Below are positions 34,873 to 42,964 of a stretch of 64,000 nt of DNA, in pieces (position 1 is the first letter of the stretch; every line of letters begins with the position of its first letter). Position numbers and translations under genes: made by a program. The notes under the pieces were generated by a model, which worked only from the letters and a program-made list of their open reading frames with translations, was not told the origin of the DNA and ran no database searches. Where the stretch lies: assembly GCA_963737015.1 (NCBI GenBank), contig CAVTQZ010000001.1:2170001-2234000 (forward strand), written 5' to 3'. Source of the stretch: CAVTQZ01 sp963737015 (GTDB lineage Bacteria > Actinomycetota > Acidimicrobiia > Acidimicrobiales > UBA8190).

Positions 34873-36171
34873 TCAGTCGTCAGCACTGATCTCGGCGAGG
34901 AGATCGGCGAACTTCTTGCGAGCTGCATCACGCCGGGTCGGGACGTGCTCGCTCGGCACGTCGACCGGCGTGTACCGCTTCAGCACCTGGCGGGCGACGG
35001 TTACCTTGTGCACCTCGTCGGGTCCGTCGTATATGCGCGCCGCCCTCGCGGCCCGGTACATGTGCTCCAGCGGCAGGTCCGTCGAGAAACCGAGGCTCCC
35101 GTGCGCCTGGATTGCGCGGTCGATCACGTTGTAGAGCACCGAAGCGCCGTAGTACTTGATCATCGCTATCTCGACCCTCGCGGCCGGCGCGCCTTCTCGG
35201 TCCATCTTCCAAGCGGCCTGCAAGGTCATGAGACGTGCGGCCGTCATCTCGGCCATCGAGTCCGCGACCCAACCTTGTGCGAACTGCTTGTCGGCGAGCG
35301 TCGAACCGTGCAGGTAACGCGACACAGCCCGCTCACACAGCATGTCGAACGCGCGCTGAGACTGACCCAACCAGCGCATGCAATGGTGGATCCGCCCCGG
35401 ACCGAGCCGCATCTGCGCGAGCCTGAACCCCTCCCCCTCGTTTCCCACGAGGTTCTCGAACGGAACGCGCACGTCGCGGTAGTAGATCTCCGAATGTCCG
35501 CCGAAGCGACCCGTCACCTCGAACGGATGCTCCATGGTGGGCACGTCACGTACGACGTCGACACCCGGGGTATCGGTCGGGACGATGATCATCGAGCAAC
35601 CGACGTAGGGATGCACGTCCGGATTGGTGACGCACATCACGATCAGGAAGTCGGACACCGACCCGTTGGAGGTGAACCACTTGTGCCCGTTTATGACCCA
35701 TTCTTCGCCGTCGCGCATGGCCGTCGTACGGATGAGCGTCGGATCGGCGCCCGCCCCGGGTTCGGTCATGCTGAATGCGCTGCGGAGCTTCCCTTCGAGT
35801 AGCGGAGACAGCCACCGCTCACGCTGCTCCTCTCTTCCCGAGGCTTCGATGCCGACCGCCAGGAGCTCTGCGTTGCCCGAGTCAGGCGCGTTGTTTCCGA
35901 AGACCACGGGTGCCAGGTACGTACGGCCGAGGATCTCGTGGAGGAGCCCGAGCTTCACCTGCCCGAAGCCCATCCCGCCGAGCTCCGGCGGGAGGTGTGC
36001 CGCCCAAAGGCCCTGGCGCTTCACCTCCTCCTGGAGCGGACGGATCGCACGCAGAAGCCCTTCGTCGGGGATGTCGAGGGTCTCGAGGGGGATGATCTCC
36101 TCGTCGACCAGCTCACACGCCCACGCGAGCTTGGCGGCGTACTCGGGCTCGGTCTCGAAGTCCCACGCCAT
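34873..36171 (-). CDS. Acyl-CoA dehydrogenase
   Basis: FAD-dependent acyl-CoA dehydrogenase of 432 aa. FAD and substrate motifs include RSAFSMTEPGAGADPTLIRT, INGHKWFTSNGSVSDFLIVM, GPGRIHHCMRWLGQSQRAFDML and the C-terminal QAHGSLGFSTDLPLEHMYRAARAARIYDGPDEVHKVTVARQVL. GGGAGG about 10 nt before ATG 36171 supports that start. It diverges from bioB, with about 50 bp between the starts. Probably beta-oxidation of a fatty or steroid-derived acyl-CoA. Confidence 0.95.
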   Translation of the reverse strand: MAWDFETEPEYAAKLAWACELVDEEIIPLETLDIPDEGLLRAIRPLQEEVKRQGLWAAHLPPELGGMGFGQVKLGLLHEILGRTYLAPVVFGNNAPDSGNAELLAVGIEASGREEQRERWLSPLLEGKLRSAFSMTEPGAGADPTLIRTTAMRDGEEWVINGHKWFTSNGSVSDFLIVMCVTNPDVHPYVGCSMIIVPTDTPGVDVVRDVPTMEHPFEVTGRFGGHSEIYYRDVRVPFENLVGNEGEGFRLAQMRLGPGRIHHCMRWLGQSQRAFDMLCERAVSRYLHGSTLADKQFAQGWVADSMAEMTAARLMTLQAAWKMDREGAPAARVEIAMIKYYGASVLYNVIDRAIQAHGSLGFSTDLPLEHMYRAARAARIYDGPDEVHKVTVARQVLKRYTPVDVPSEHVPTRRDAARKKFADLLAEISADD

Positions 36172-36187
36172 CGTTCTCTCGCCTCCC

Positions 36188-36214
36188 TTGACCGCCTGCG
36201 GGCCCAACTACCGT
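36188..36214 (+). promoter_or_regulatory. Possible promoter for a leaderless bioB transcript
   Basis: TTGACC (36188-36193) and TACCGT (36209-36214) are 15 bp apart, and TACCGT ends 6 nt before GTG 36221. No Shine-Dalgarno sequence precedes that GTG. A TANNNT box 6-7 nt before the start codon is the usual arrangement for leaderless actinobacterial genes. The spacer is short, so the -35 box is doubtful. Confidence 0.4.
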
Positions 36215-36220
36215 GTTCCG

Positions 36221-37306
36221 GTGCCCACCGACACGCGTAGCACCGTCTCTCTCCGTCCGCCCAATGCGCCCTGCCCGGTCGTCCTGCCGGGTGCGCCCGA
36301 CACCTCGGCCGCACGCAGGACCATCGCTTCTGCGGCCGGGGCCCTCCTCGATCAGCGGAGGCTTCTGTCAGAAGAGGAACTGGGTGTCCTCGCCCGCGTC
36401 CCCGACGAGTCGGTGATGGGGCTTGCATCCCTCGCGCACGAGGTCCGCCTCACTTGGTGCGGGCCGACGGTCGAGATCGAGGGGATCCTGTCGGCGAAGA
36501 CGGGTGGCTGTCCCGAGGACTGTCATTTCTGTGCGCAGTCCTCACGGTTCGACACCCCCGTGAAGGCGACGCCGTTTCTCGATACCGACGAAGTGCTCTC
36601 CGCTGCGTCCGAGACCGCGAAGCTCGGGGCCTCGGAGTTCTGCATCGTGTTGGCCGTGCGCGGCCCCGACGAGCGCACGCTCGCGCGCATCCTGGAGGTC
36701 GTGCCGCTCGTTCGGGAGGAGACGGGCCTGAACGTCGCCGTTTCCGCGGGGATCCTCACCGCCGACCAGGCGAGACGACTGGCCGAGGGCGGTGTCCACC
36801 GCTACAACCACAACCTCGAGACCGCACGCTCCTTCTTCCCGAGGGTGGTGACGACCCACACTTGGGACGAGCGCGCGGAGACCTGCCGACTCGTGCGCGA
36901 GCACGGAATGGAACTGTGTTGCGGCGCCCTGCTCGGGATGGGCGAGACAGATGCCCAGCGTGTCGAGCTTCTCCTACAGCTCCAACAGCTCGATCCGACC
37001 GAGGTGCCCCTCAACTTCTTGAATCCCAGACCCGGTACCCCCCTCGGGGACCGGGGCGTGCTCGGTGCGTGGGAGGCGATCCGTTGGATCGCACTGTTCC
37101 GCTTGGCGCTTCCGGGTGTGATCCTCCGCTATGCCGGCGGCAGGGAGATCACCCTTCGCGAGCTCCAGGCCATGGGTATGGCCTCGGGCATGAACGCACT
37201 GATCGTCGGTAACTACCTCACCACCTTGGGGCGCTCGCCCGAGGAGGACCTACGGATGCTCCACGATCTCTCGATGCCGATCGGCGCGCTGAGCGCCGCT
37301 CTGTGA
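36221..37306 (+). CDS. bioB: Biotin synthase
   Basis: Radical SAM enzyme that inserts sulfur into dethiobiotin. The product is 361 aa from GTG 36221. The radical-SAM cluster motif is GGCPEDCHFCAQSSRF (CxxxCxxC). Other signatures are VHRYNHNLETARSFFP, ELCCGALLGMGET, VPLNFLNPRPGTPLGD and the C-terminal YLTTLGRSPEEDLRMLHDL. The first ~45 residues are a non-conserved extension. The stop overlaps the start of the BsaP-like gene (GTGA), so the helper is made in step with the enzyme. Confidence 0.96.
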   Translation: MPTDTRSTVSLRPPNAPCPVVLPGAPDTSAARRTIASAAGALLDQRRLLSEEELGVLARVPDESVMGLASLAHEVRLTWCGPTVEIEGILSAKTGGCPEDCHFCAQSSRFDTPVKATPFLDTDEVLSAASETAKLGASEFCIVLAVRGPDERTLARILEVVPLVREETGLNVAVSAGILTADQARRLAEGGVHRYNHNLETARSFFPRVVTTHTWDERAETCRLVREHGMELCCGALLGMGETDAQRVELLLQLQQLDPTEVPLNFLNPRPGTPLGDRGVLGAWEAIRWIALFRLALPGVILRYAGGREITLRELQAMGMASGMNALIVGNYLTTLGRSPEEDLRMLHDLSMPIGALSAAL

Positions 37307-37506
37307 ATCCCCACGATCGCTACTGCTCCGGCTGCGGACGATCGGTATCCGAATGCACGCAGTCCTGTACCCGTGAGCTCGACCCTCCTCGTTTCTGCAG
37401 TGCGTGCGGCAAGCGGATGGTTGTCCGGATAACACCGGGCGCCTATCGCTCTAGTTGTTCTAGTTGTTCTGGTTGTAAGGAACACGGCGACCTCCACGCG
37501 GGCTGA
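37303..37506 (+). CDS. bsaP: BsaP-like biotin synthase auxiliary protein (small Cys-rich)
   Basis: 67 aa. DRYCSGCGRSVSECTQSC and PPRFCSACGKRMVVRITPG give CxxC pairs consistent with a zinc or iron-sulfur site. The second block matches what is known of actinobacterial BsaP, an auxiliary protein required for biotin synthase activity and encoded next to bioB. GTG 37303 overlaps the bioB stop. The C-terminus departs from the expected short Cys-His end: a 9-bp repeat (37450-37476) encodes Ser-Ser-Cys, Ser-Ser-Cys, Ser-Gly-Cys, adding Cys residues. The repeat is AT-richer than its surroundings. Confidence 0.82.
   Translation: MNPHDRYCSGCGRSVSECTQSCTRELDPPRFCSACGKRMVVRITPGAYRSSCSSCSGCKEHGDLHAG
37450..37476 (+). 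repeat. 9-bp in-frame tandem repeat in bsaP
   Basis: TCTAGTTGT twice, then TCTGGTTGT, encoding SSC-SSC-SGC. It uses TCT, AGT and TGT codons that are rare in the rest of the window, which suggests recent local expansion. Confidence 0.88.
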
Positions 37507-38789
37507 TGCCGCGGATCGTCTCGGACATCACGCCGCTTCGTCGGTACCCGGCCTTCCGGCGTCTGTGGTTCGGACAGCTCGTCTCCTCGACCGGAAGCCA
37601 GTTCACGGTCGTCGCCGTGGCGTACCAGGCCTACCGGATAAGCCACTCCACCTGGGTGGTCGGCCTCGTGAGTCTCGCTCAGCTGGGGCCGTTGCTCGTA
37701 GGAGCCATGGTCGGCGGATCGATTGCCGACGCCCAGGACCGCCGTCGCGTGCTGGCGATCGCTCAAGTGTGCATGGCGCTTTGCAGCGCGGCGTTGCTTG
37801 CCAACGCTCTCATCCCTCATCCGGCTCTCTGGCCCCTGTTCGTGGCGACCGCGGCGGCGGCTGCGTTCCAGGCGACCGACAACGCGACCAGGCGAGCGGC
37901 GATAACGATGATCGTCCCGGCCTCAGATCTCACCGAGGCGATTGCGATCCAGACGGTGATAATGCAGTGGGCCCTCGTGGTGGGACCCGCGTCCTCCGGC
38001 GTCATCATCGCCGCTGTCGGGTTGCCGGCCGTCTACGCGATCGACGTGGCGAGTTTCGGCGCGTCACTCGCCGCCGTGTTGTCCCTTCCCGCTCTCTCAC
38101 CCTCGGGAGGTGGCACGCGTGCAGGCGTGCGTTCGATAGTCGAAGGCCTCAAGTACCTGCGCGGCCATCGCCTGCTCTCGTCCACGTTCTGGATCGACCT
38201 CGACGCAATGATCTTCGGGATGCCGCGGGCGGTGTTCCCAGCGCTCGGCACCGGGCTCTTCCACGGTGGCTCGGGTGTCGTCGGCCTTCTATATGCGGCA
38301 CCCGGCGCCGGAGCTCTCGCCGGCTCACTCCTCACCGGATGGGTGGGCAAGGTGCGTCATCAGGGCCGGGCCGTGGTCGTGTGCGTGTGCGTGTGGGGCG
38401 CGGCGATCACGGCGTTCGGGGTAGTGAGGATCCTCGGCGTAGCCCTCGTACTGCTCTTCTTGGCCGGGGGTGCGGACCTCGTATCTGCCGTCTTCCGGCA
38501 AGCCGTCCTCCAGTTGTCGGCACCGGAACACCTTCAAGGCCGGCTTTCGGGTGTTTTCTTCGCTGTGGTCGCCGGAGGTCCACGCCTCGGGGACGCGGAG
38601 ACCGGAGGCGCCGCGGCCCTCCACGGCCCGCAGTTCGCCGTGTGGTCCGGCGGGCTCGCGTGTCTCGCAGGGGTGGCCGTTCTGGTCTGGCGCGTTCCCG
38701 AGCTCTGGCGTGCGGAAGTTCCCCGCCAGCAAACCAAGTCCGGATCGGACCAGGGCATCGCCGACGCCACCACGGAGCTGAGTCCCTAA
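37506..38789 (+). CDS. MFS transporter, enterobactin-exporter-like (MFS_3)
   Basis: 427 aa with 12 predicted helices. Start: YPAFRRLWFGQLVSSTGSQFTVVAVAYQAY, then VVGLVSLAQLGPLLVGAMVGGSIADAQDRRRVL (motif A), and late in the protein AGGADLVSAVFRQAVLQLSAPEHLQGRLSGV, typical of the EntS-like group. The ATG shares its A with the TGA of bsaP (TGATG), so it is translationally coupled to bioB-bsaP. That could mean transport of a biotin precursor or a co-regulated metabolite, which is inference. Confidence 0.9.
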   Translation: MPRIVSDITPLRRYPAFRRLWFGQLVSSTGSQFTVVAVAYQAYRISHSTWVVGLVSLAQLGPLLVGAMVGGSIADAQDRRRVLAIAQVCMALCSAALLANALIPHPALWPLFVATAAAAAFQATDNATRRAAITMIVPASDLTEAIAIQTVIMQWALVVGPASSGVIIAAVGLPAVYAIDVASFGASLAAVLSLPALSPSGGGTRAGVRSIVEGLKYLRGHRLLSSTFWIDLDAMIFGMPRAVFPALGTGLFHGGSGVVGLLYAAPGAGALAGSLLTGWVGKVRHQGRAVVVCVCVWGAAITAFGVVRILGVALVLLFLAGGADLVSAVFRQAVLQLSAPEHLQGRLSGVFFAVVAGGPRLGDAETGGAAALHGPQFAVWSGGLACLAGVAVLVWRVPELWRAEVPRQQTKSGSDQGIADATTELSP

Positions 38790-38814
38790 AGCACAGGCTC
38801 CTAGAGACGGGCTC

Positions 38815-40227
38815 CTAGAGACCGAGACCGGGACCCGCGCCTCGCTCGAGCCCCAGCGTCCGCTCGTCCGCACGCGACAGCCCCCGAGCCGCGAGCACCC
38901 GGTCAAGGCGTTCGAGCTCGAGTGACGCTTCCCGCTCGATGCGGCTGAACCCTGCCTCTCCGGGTGTGTCGTCGACCCCTCTTCCGACCCCTCGTTCGAC
39001 CTCGTGCTCGACCACTCGTTCCACCTCTCGTTCGACCCCTCGTTCGAGCTCGTGCTCGATAACACGATGTCTGCGCTCTCCGACTCCAGGCGCGTCGCGC
39101 AAGCACGGTCGGCCGCCGCCAGGAGCGTCGAGGGGTTCGAGTCCGGCCAGCAGCTCGTCAGCCGAGCGCTCGACGACCTGCGAAGGTGCCCCCTTCTCGA
39201 GGACCGAGCAGGAGGCCCGGACCACGTCTCGGCGTGTCACCGATCGCCCCAGATCCTCCAGATACCCGAGCACCCGGCCCTCGATCTCCTTGGTCTCTAC
39301 GATGCCCGTCGCGCGTGCCCGGCCGAGGGTCGCCTCGAGGGCCCTTGGCGTGAGCCCCGCCTCCACAGCGCGCTCGCGCCACCAGCCACGCAGGCTCTCG
39401 ACCGAGAGGGTCGGGTCGCGTGCGGCCCGCGTAGCGAACGCAGCCACTTCGCGGGCCCTGTGGCTCGGACCCGAGTGTGCGCGTCGATCCCCACCGATCC
39501 CCCGCTCGACCAGGTGAGCCTCGATTTCTGCTGTCCTGCTCGAGAACTGGCGACGTACCGACACCCCGATTCCCGCGATGTCAGCCCGGCCGCGGATCAA
39601 CGGCTCCCAATCGATCCCGAGGCGCCTTGTGAGCTCGTAACGCAGTTGCGCGTGATAGAGCGCCCCGGCTGCAGGGGCGTGCGCATAGACACCCCGACCG
39701 TCGAGGGCGCTCCACATGCCGTCGACCGAACGACCGAGATTCGCGACAACTACGTGTGTGTGCAGATGTGGATCGAGCGCCCGGCTCGTGCGATGGACGA
39801 ACGCTGCGCCGGCGACCCCTTCTACCGCCTGAGGAATCCGGGCCTGATCGGTAACTCTGCGCACAGCGAGCGCATGACGCTCGACGTACGAGATGGCGTT
39901 GCTGACCGCTTCCTGATGGCCCGATCGCACCTCCGCGGCTACTTCCTCGTCGCCGAGCGCGTGCAGGAGACTCACCGACTTGGGCGCGCAGAACGTGAGA
40001 TCGAATCCTGCGACCTTCACCCTTTCGCGAGCGGTCCCGAGAACCTCGCCGCTAGAGGGTGAGCGTCCTTCGAGGACGGCTTCCAACTCCCGGCTACCGA
40101 CCGTTCCCCCAAGATCGAGCTGCCCCGCGCCAGCCGTCATCCATTCGCCCGGCGCCTCCACACCGGTGTCCACCACCTCCAGGTAGTACGCGTGGCCACC
40201 CGAGCGCACCTTGGCGACGCACAGCAC
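38815..40227 (-). CDS. Short MobF/TrwC-type conjugative relaxase without helicase domain
   Basis: About 470 aa from GTG 40227. N-terminus VLCVAKVRSGGHAYYLEVVD matches the relaxase start with the catalytic Tyr pair. Next come GFDLTFCAPKSVSLLHALGD and the three-His metal motif HLHTHVVVANLGRSVDGMWSALDGRG. MobF relaxases are usually 900-1700 aa with a RecD-like helicase; here that part is missing. The C-terminal ~100 residues are a Glu/Arg/Val-rich repeat (LERGVEREVERVVEHEVE) that ends near the window's bioB operon. No oriT, coupling protein or T4SS gene is visible nearby, so it is a mobile-element remnant or a stand-alone nickase. Confidence 0.85.
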   Translation of the reverse strand: MLCVAKVRSGGHAYYLEVVDTGVEAPGEWMTAGAGQLDLGGTVGSRELEAVLEGRSPSSGEVLGTARERVKVAGFDLTFCAPKSVSLLHALGDEEVAAEVRSGHQEAVSNAISYVERHALAVRRVTDQARIPQAVEGVAGAAFVHRTSRALDPHLHTHVVVANLGRSVDGMWSALDGRGVYAHAPAAGALYHAQLRYELTRRLGIDWEPLIRGRADIAGIGVSVRRQFSSRTAEIEAHLVERGIGGDRRAHSGPSHRAREVAAFATRAARDPTLSVESLRGWWRERAVEAGLTPRALEATLGRARATGIVETKEIEGRVLGYLEDLGRSVTRRDVVRASCSVLEKGAPSQVVERSADELLAGLEPLDAPGGGRPCLRDAPGVGERRHRVIEHELERGVEREVERVVEHEVERGVGRGVDDTPGEAGFSRIEREASLELERLDRVLAARGLSRADERTLGLERGAGPGLGL

Positions 40228-40348
40228 CCGGCAAACCGTGCTCGCAGTGCCTTGCTGTGACTCTTGCGCCGGTTCTGGCACGAAACTCCAAGAGCGCGGT
40301 CTTACGACCCGTTGAGAGTGAGAGGGCCTTCGACTTTCGATCCGGCGC

Positions 40349-41614
40349 TCAAGGAGAGCGCTTTCGCGCATCTCTGCCGAGGAGGCCCGCCTTGCGGTCG
40401 CGCTCGGTCTTCTCCTGGTGGTCTCGCCAACAACGCGCCTTCAAATTCGTGTACTCGGTCGGGCCCATGTTGGCGACGGGATTCACGTGGTCGTACTGGA
40501 GTCCGAAGCCGCTGCCGCAGTCGATGCACTTGGCACCGCTGAAGCCCGGGACGGGCCCCATGTCCAAAGCGGTGCGGAGCACAGCTGGCAAGTGGCGACC
40601 GAAATGCCTCACGGTGTGGATCTGCGTGCCGTCGTGGAGCACCGCCTTCAAGAAGGCGTCCGTCGTGAGCTCTTTCGCCACGTCCACGGGAATGGGGCCG
40701 CCGTCGAGGATTCGGCACGGCTCTCCTTGGTGGGCATGGCCACGCCTATAGGCGTAGATGTCGCAGACGATCACGAGATCGGCCCGATCCGATACGGCCT
40801 TTCCCTTACCGGAGACCATCTCGCAGAAGGCATCGGCGGCATGGGCGTCGAACGACTCGAGGTCGGAACCACCCTCGCTCTTCTTCACCCCGTGCATGCG
40901 CTTCGCCTCGTCGTGGAGGCGACTCGTCTCGGCTTCCAGGCGATGGATGAACGGAAGGCCTTTCGTTGGCGGAAGGGCACCGGTGAAACAGACCATGCCG
41001 AGGCGGTCTCTCCAGTGCCGGAAGTACCTTGCACGGTGCTGCTGGCGATGAAGCTCAGAGACACCGGTGTTTGCGGCTTTGTGATCCCGCGCCTCGTCTC
41101 TGAGCTTCGATAGATCGGACTTTCTCGCCACCTTGAGCAGATGGCGCTCTGCACCTGGAGTGTCGGCCTCAGCCCTCGTGATCTCCTGTGCTTGCGCGAC
41201 AGAGACATCCCCAGACAGAAGCGCCTCTTTGGTCCTCGGACAGTCCTCGAGCTTCTTGGCGGTCTCCAATGCCTGGCGGGCCTGGCTCGAGGTGGAACCG
41301 CAGTGGCGGGCCATCCACGAGGCGCCGTCCTTGAAGCCCCGCTCGGCGTGCGCCCCTCCCGCGACCGCCCGGTCAGATGCAATAAGTCGGACCGCTGCAC
41401 ACGCCTTCTCTGTGGCTGCAAGTGACTCGGCAATCTCGGCGCATTCGGCGGCCGAGACGATTTGCGGGTCGAATCGCCAAAGTGCGTCCCGGAAGGATGA
41501 AGCGGCGTTGATCAGATCGTTCAACACAAAACGTCCCATGGAGGAACCAGCTCTCGACCGGAGAGCTGAAACCCTCTCGAGGAGGGTCACATCGAGAGGA
41601 GGCCTGCAGTTCAC
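40349..41614 (-). CDS. DUF222/HNH endonuclease-domain protein
   Basis: 421 aa. A helical DUF222-like N-terminal region (SAAECAEIAESLAATEKACAAVRLIASDRAV; SSQARQALETAKKLEDCPRTKEALLSGDVSVAQAQEI) is followed by a C-terminal HNH nuclease: CIDCGSGFGLQYDHVNPVANMGPTEYTNLKARCWRDHQEKTERD. This layout is widespread and multi-copy in actinobacteria, possibly linked to mobile elements. GAGG before GTG 41614 supports the long start; ATG 41539 is an alternative. It lies upstream of the relaxase on the same strand, with a 121-bp gap in which nothing is seen. Confidence 0.88.
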   Translation of the reverse strand: MNCRPPLDVTLLERVSALRSRAGSSMGRFVLNDLINAASSFRDALWRFDPQIVSAAECAEIAESLAATEKACAAVRLIASDRAVAGGAHAERGFKDGASWMARHCGSTSSQARQALETAKKLEDCPRTKEALLSGDVSVAQAQEITRAEADTPGAERHLLKVARKSDLSKLRDEARDHKAANTGVSELHRQQHRARYFRHWRDRLGMVCFTGALPPTKGLPFIHRLEAETSRLHDEAKRMHGVKKSEGGSDLESFDAHAADAFCEMVSGKGKAVSDRADLVIVCDIYAYRRGHAHQGEPCRILDGGPIPVDVAKELTTDAFLKAVLHDGTQIHTVRHFGRHLPAVLRTALDMGPVPGFSGAKCIDCGSGFGLQYDHVNPVANMGPTEYTNLKARCWRDHQEKTERDRKAGLLGRDARKRSP

Positions 41615-41640
41615 CCGGCCTCGAGGGCGTAAATGAGAGG

Positions 41641-42279
41641 TTACGACCGAGGTGTAACACCCGGCCTCATTGCTGTGGCCCCAGTCGGTCCCGGAACCTC
41701 GATCACGGGTTCGTCCCGGTCGTCGAACTCTGTGCGAAGCGCTTTCGACATAACCGCGTGCTGGAAGTACAGACAGGTGATGTAGGTGAGCTCCAGGATC
41801 TCCTCGTCGCTGAGCGCCTCACGCAGCGACTGAAAGAGTTTGTCGGGCACCCGACCATGGTCGTAGACGAGACAATCGGTGTACGCGAGGACCAGACGCT
41901 CGACCTCGTTGTAGCAACGGGCGGTCGACCAACTTGGAATGGAAGTGATCTTCTCCTCGGACACTCCCATGTCCCTGATCGACTTCGCGTGTTGAGAGAA
42001 GACGAACTGGCTTCCGGCGGCCCACCCAGCGCGGATCTGGCCGAGCTCTCTCAGAAGTGGATCAAGCTTGCGCTTCGGGTTCTGGTACAGGCCGAAGCCC
42101 TGGACGGCATGTTCGAATACGTCGGGAACCAGAGCGAAGACGGTCCACCAGTCTCCCGGCGAGCCGGTCCAAGTCCCCGGCTCCGCCACCGGGTCGCGTC
42201 CTTCGAAGAGGAAGTCGTACATCGACTTCACGATCGGCGCGTCGGCCTCGGATTTCGGTACCTGGCGCAGACGGGGCAC
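41641..42279 (-). CDS. Carboxymuconolactone decarboxylase/AhpD-like family protein
   Basis: 212 aa, alpha-helical. The fold is suggested by LLRELGQIRAGWAAGSQFVFSQHAKSIRDMGVSEEKI and by YNEVERLVLAYTDCLVYDHGRVPDKLFQSLREALSDEEILELTYITCLY. The redox CxxC of AhpD is not present at the usual place (GSQFVFSQH instead), so peroxidase activity is unlikely. It lies 18 bp downstream of the VOC gene on the same strand, and the two could act in one catabolic step. Confidence 0.82.
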   Translation of the reverse strand: MPRLRQVPKSEADAPIVKSMYDFLFEGRDPVAEPGTWTGSPGDWWTVFALVPDVFEHAVQGFGLYQNPKRKLDPLLRELGQIRAGWAAGSQFVFSQHAKSIRDMGVSEEKITSIPSWSTARCYNEVERLVLAYTDCLVYDHGRVPDKLFQSLREALSDEEILELTYITCLYFQHAVMSKALRTEFDDRDEPVIEVPGPTGATAMRPGVTPRS

Positions 42280-42297
42280 AGCGTTATCCGCCCTTTC

Positions 42298-42858
42298 TCA
42301 GACCTCCACGCGGCTGCGCCGTTGAGAAGGCTCGTGGTTCACGTCAGTGGGGCCGAGCTCCCTGGTCCAGGACGCGAGCTCGAGCAGGATGCCGTCGGGG
42401 TCCTGGAAGTAGACGGATCTCACGAAGACACCGGAATGCAGCTTCTTGCTGATCCCGATCTCGCTGTCATCGTGATTTGCGATCTCGGTGCATTCCACCC
42501 CAAAGGAGATGAGGCGCTCGCGGTACTCCTCGAGCTTGTCCGGCGAGACGTTGAAGGCGACGTGGTTCATCGAACCGATCGCACTCGTCAGGCTTCCCTG
42601 GTCCGGGCGGGTGGCCGGAGCGGAGACACCGGGCGCAGCCTCCGGTGCGTCGGGGAACCAGAAGAAAGCAATGCAGTCCCCACCACCGCAATCGAAGAAG
42701 AAGTGCTGTCCCATGCCCACCGGCAGCTCGATCGTCTTCACCAGCCGCATGCCTAGGACACGCGTGTAGAAATCCACGGTGCGTTCCATGTCGCTGCAGA
42801 CGAGGGCCAGGTGGTGGACCCCCCGAAGTTCCATGTCGGCGTTCAGTTCGTTCCCCAT
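42298..42858 (-). CDS. VOC-family ring-cleavage dioxygenase/glyoxalase-like protein
   Basis: 186 aa. ELRGVHHLALVCSDMERTVDFYTRVLGMRLVKTIEL supplies the first metal His, SMNHVAFNVSPDKLEEYRERL the second, and VYFQDPDGILLELAS the Glu, the standard VOC metal triad. GGGAGGGG about 9 nt before ATG 42858 decides the start. It is followed by the CMD-like gene after 18 bp. An extradiol dioxygenase, glyoxalase or isomerase role is possible; the sequence does not separate them. Confidence 0.88.
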   Translation of the reverse strand: MGNELNADMELRGVHHLALVCSDMERTVDFYTRVLGMRLVKTIELPVGMGQHFFFDCGGGDCIAFFWFPDAPEAAPGVSAPATRPDQGSLTSAIGSMNHVAFNVSPDKLEEYRERLISFGVECTEIANHDDSEIGISKKLHSGVFVRSVYFQDPDGILLELASWTRELGPTDVNHEPSQRRSRVEV

Positions 42859-42964
42859 CAGGTAGCCCCTCCCAAGAAACTGCGAAATCCTACGCCGCCA
42901 AGCCCGTGATCCACCGATCTCTGATCGCCGGCCTCGAAGACCCACCGCCGGCGCTCCGCCACCG

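Noticed and set aside
37450..37476. CRISPR-like or mobile repeat in bsaP
   Set aside because: The 9-bp units are in frame, without spacers, and encode Ser-Ser-Cys; simple tandem expansion.
38815..41614. Complete conjugative element
   Set aside because: No coupling protein, T4SS, integrase or flanking direct repeat was seen around the relaxase and HNH genes.
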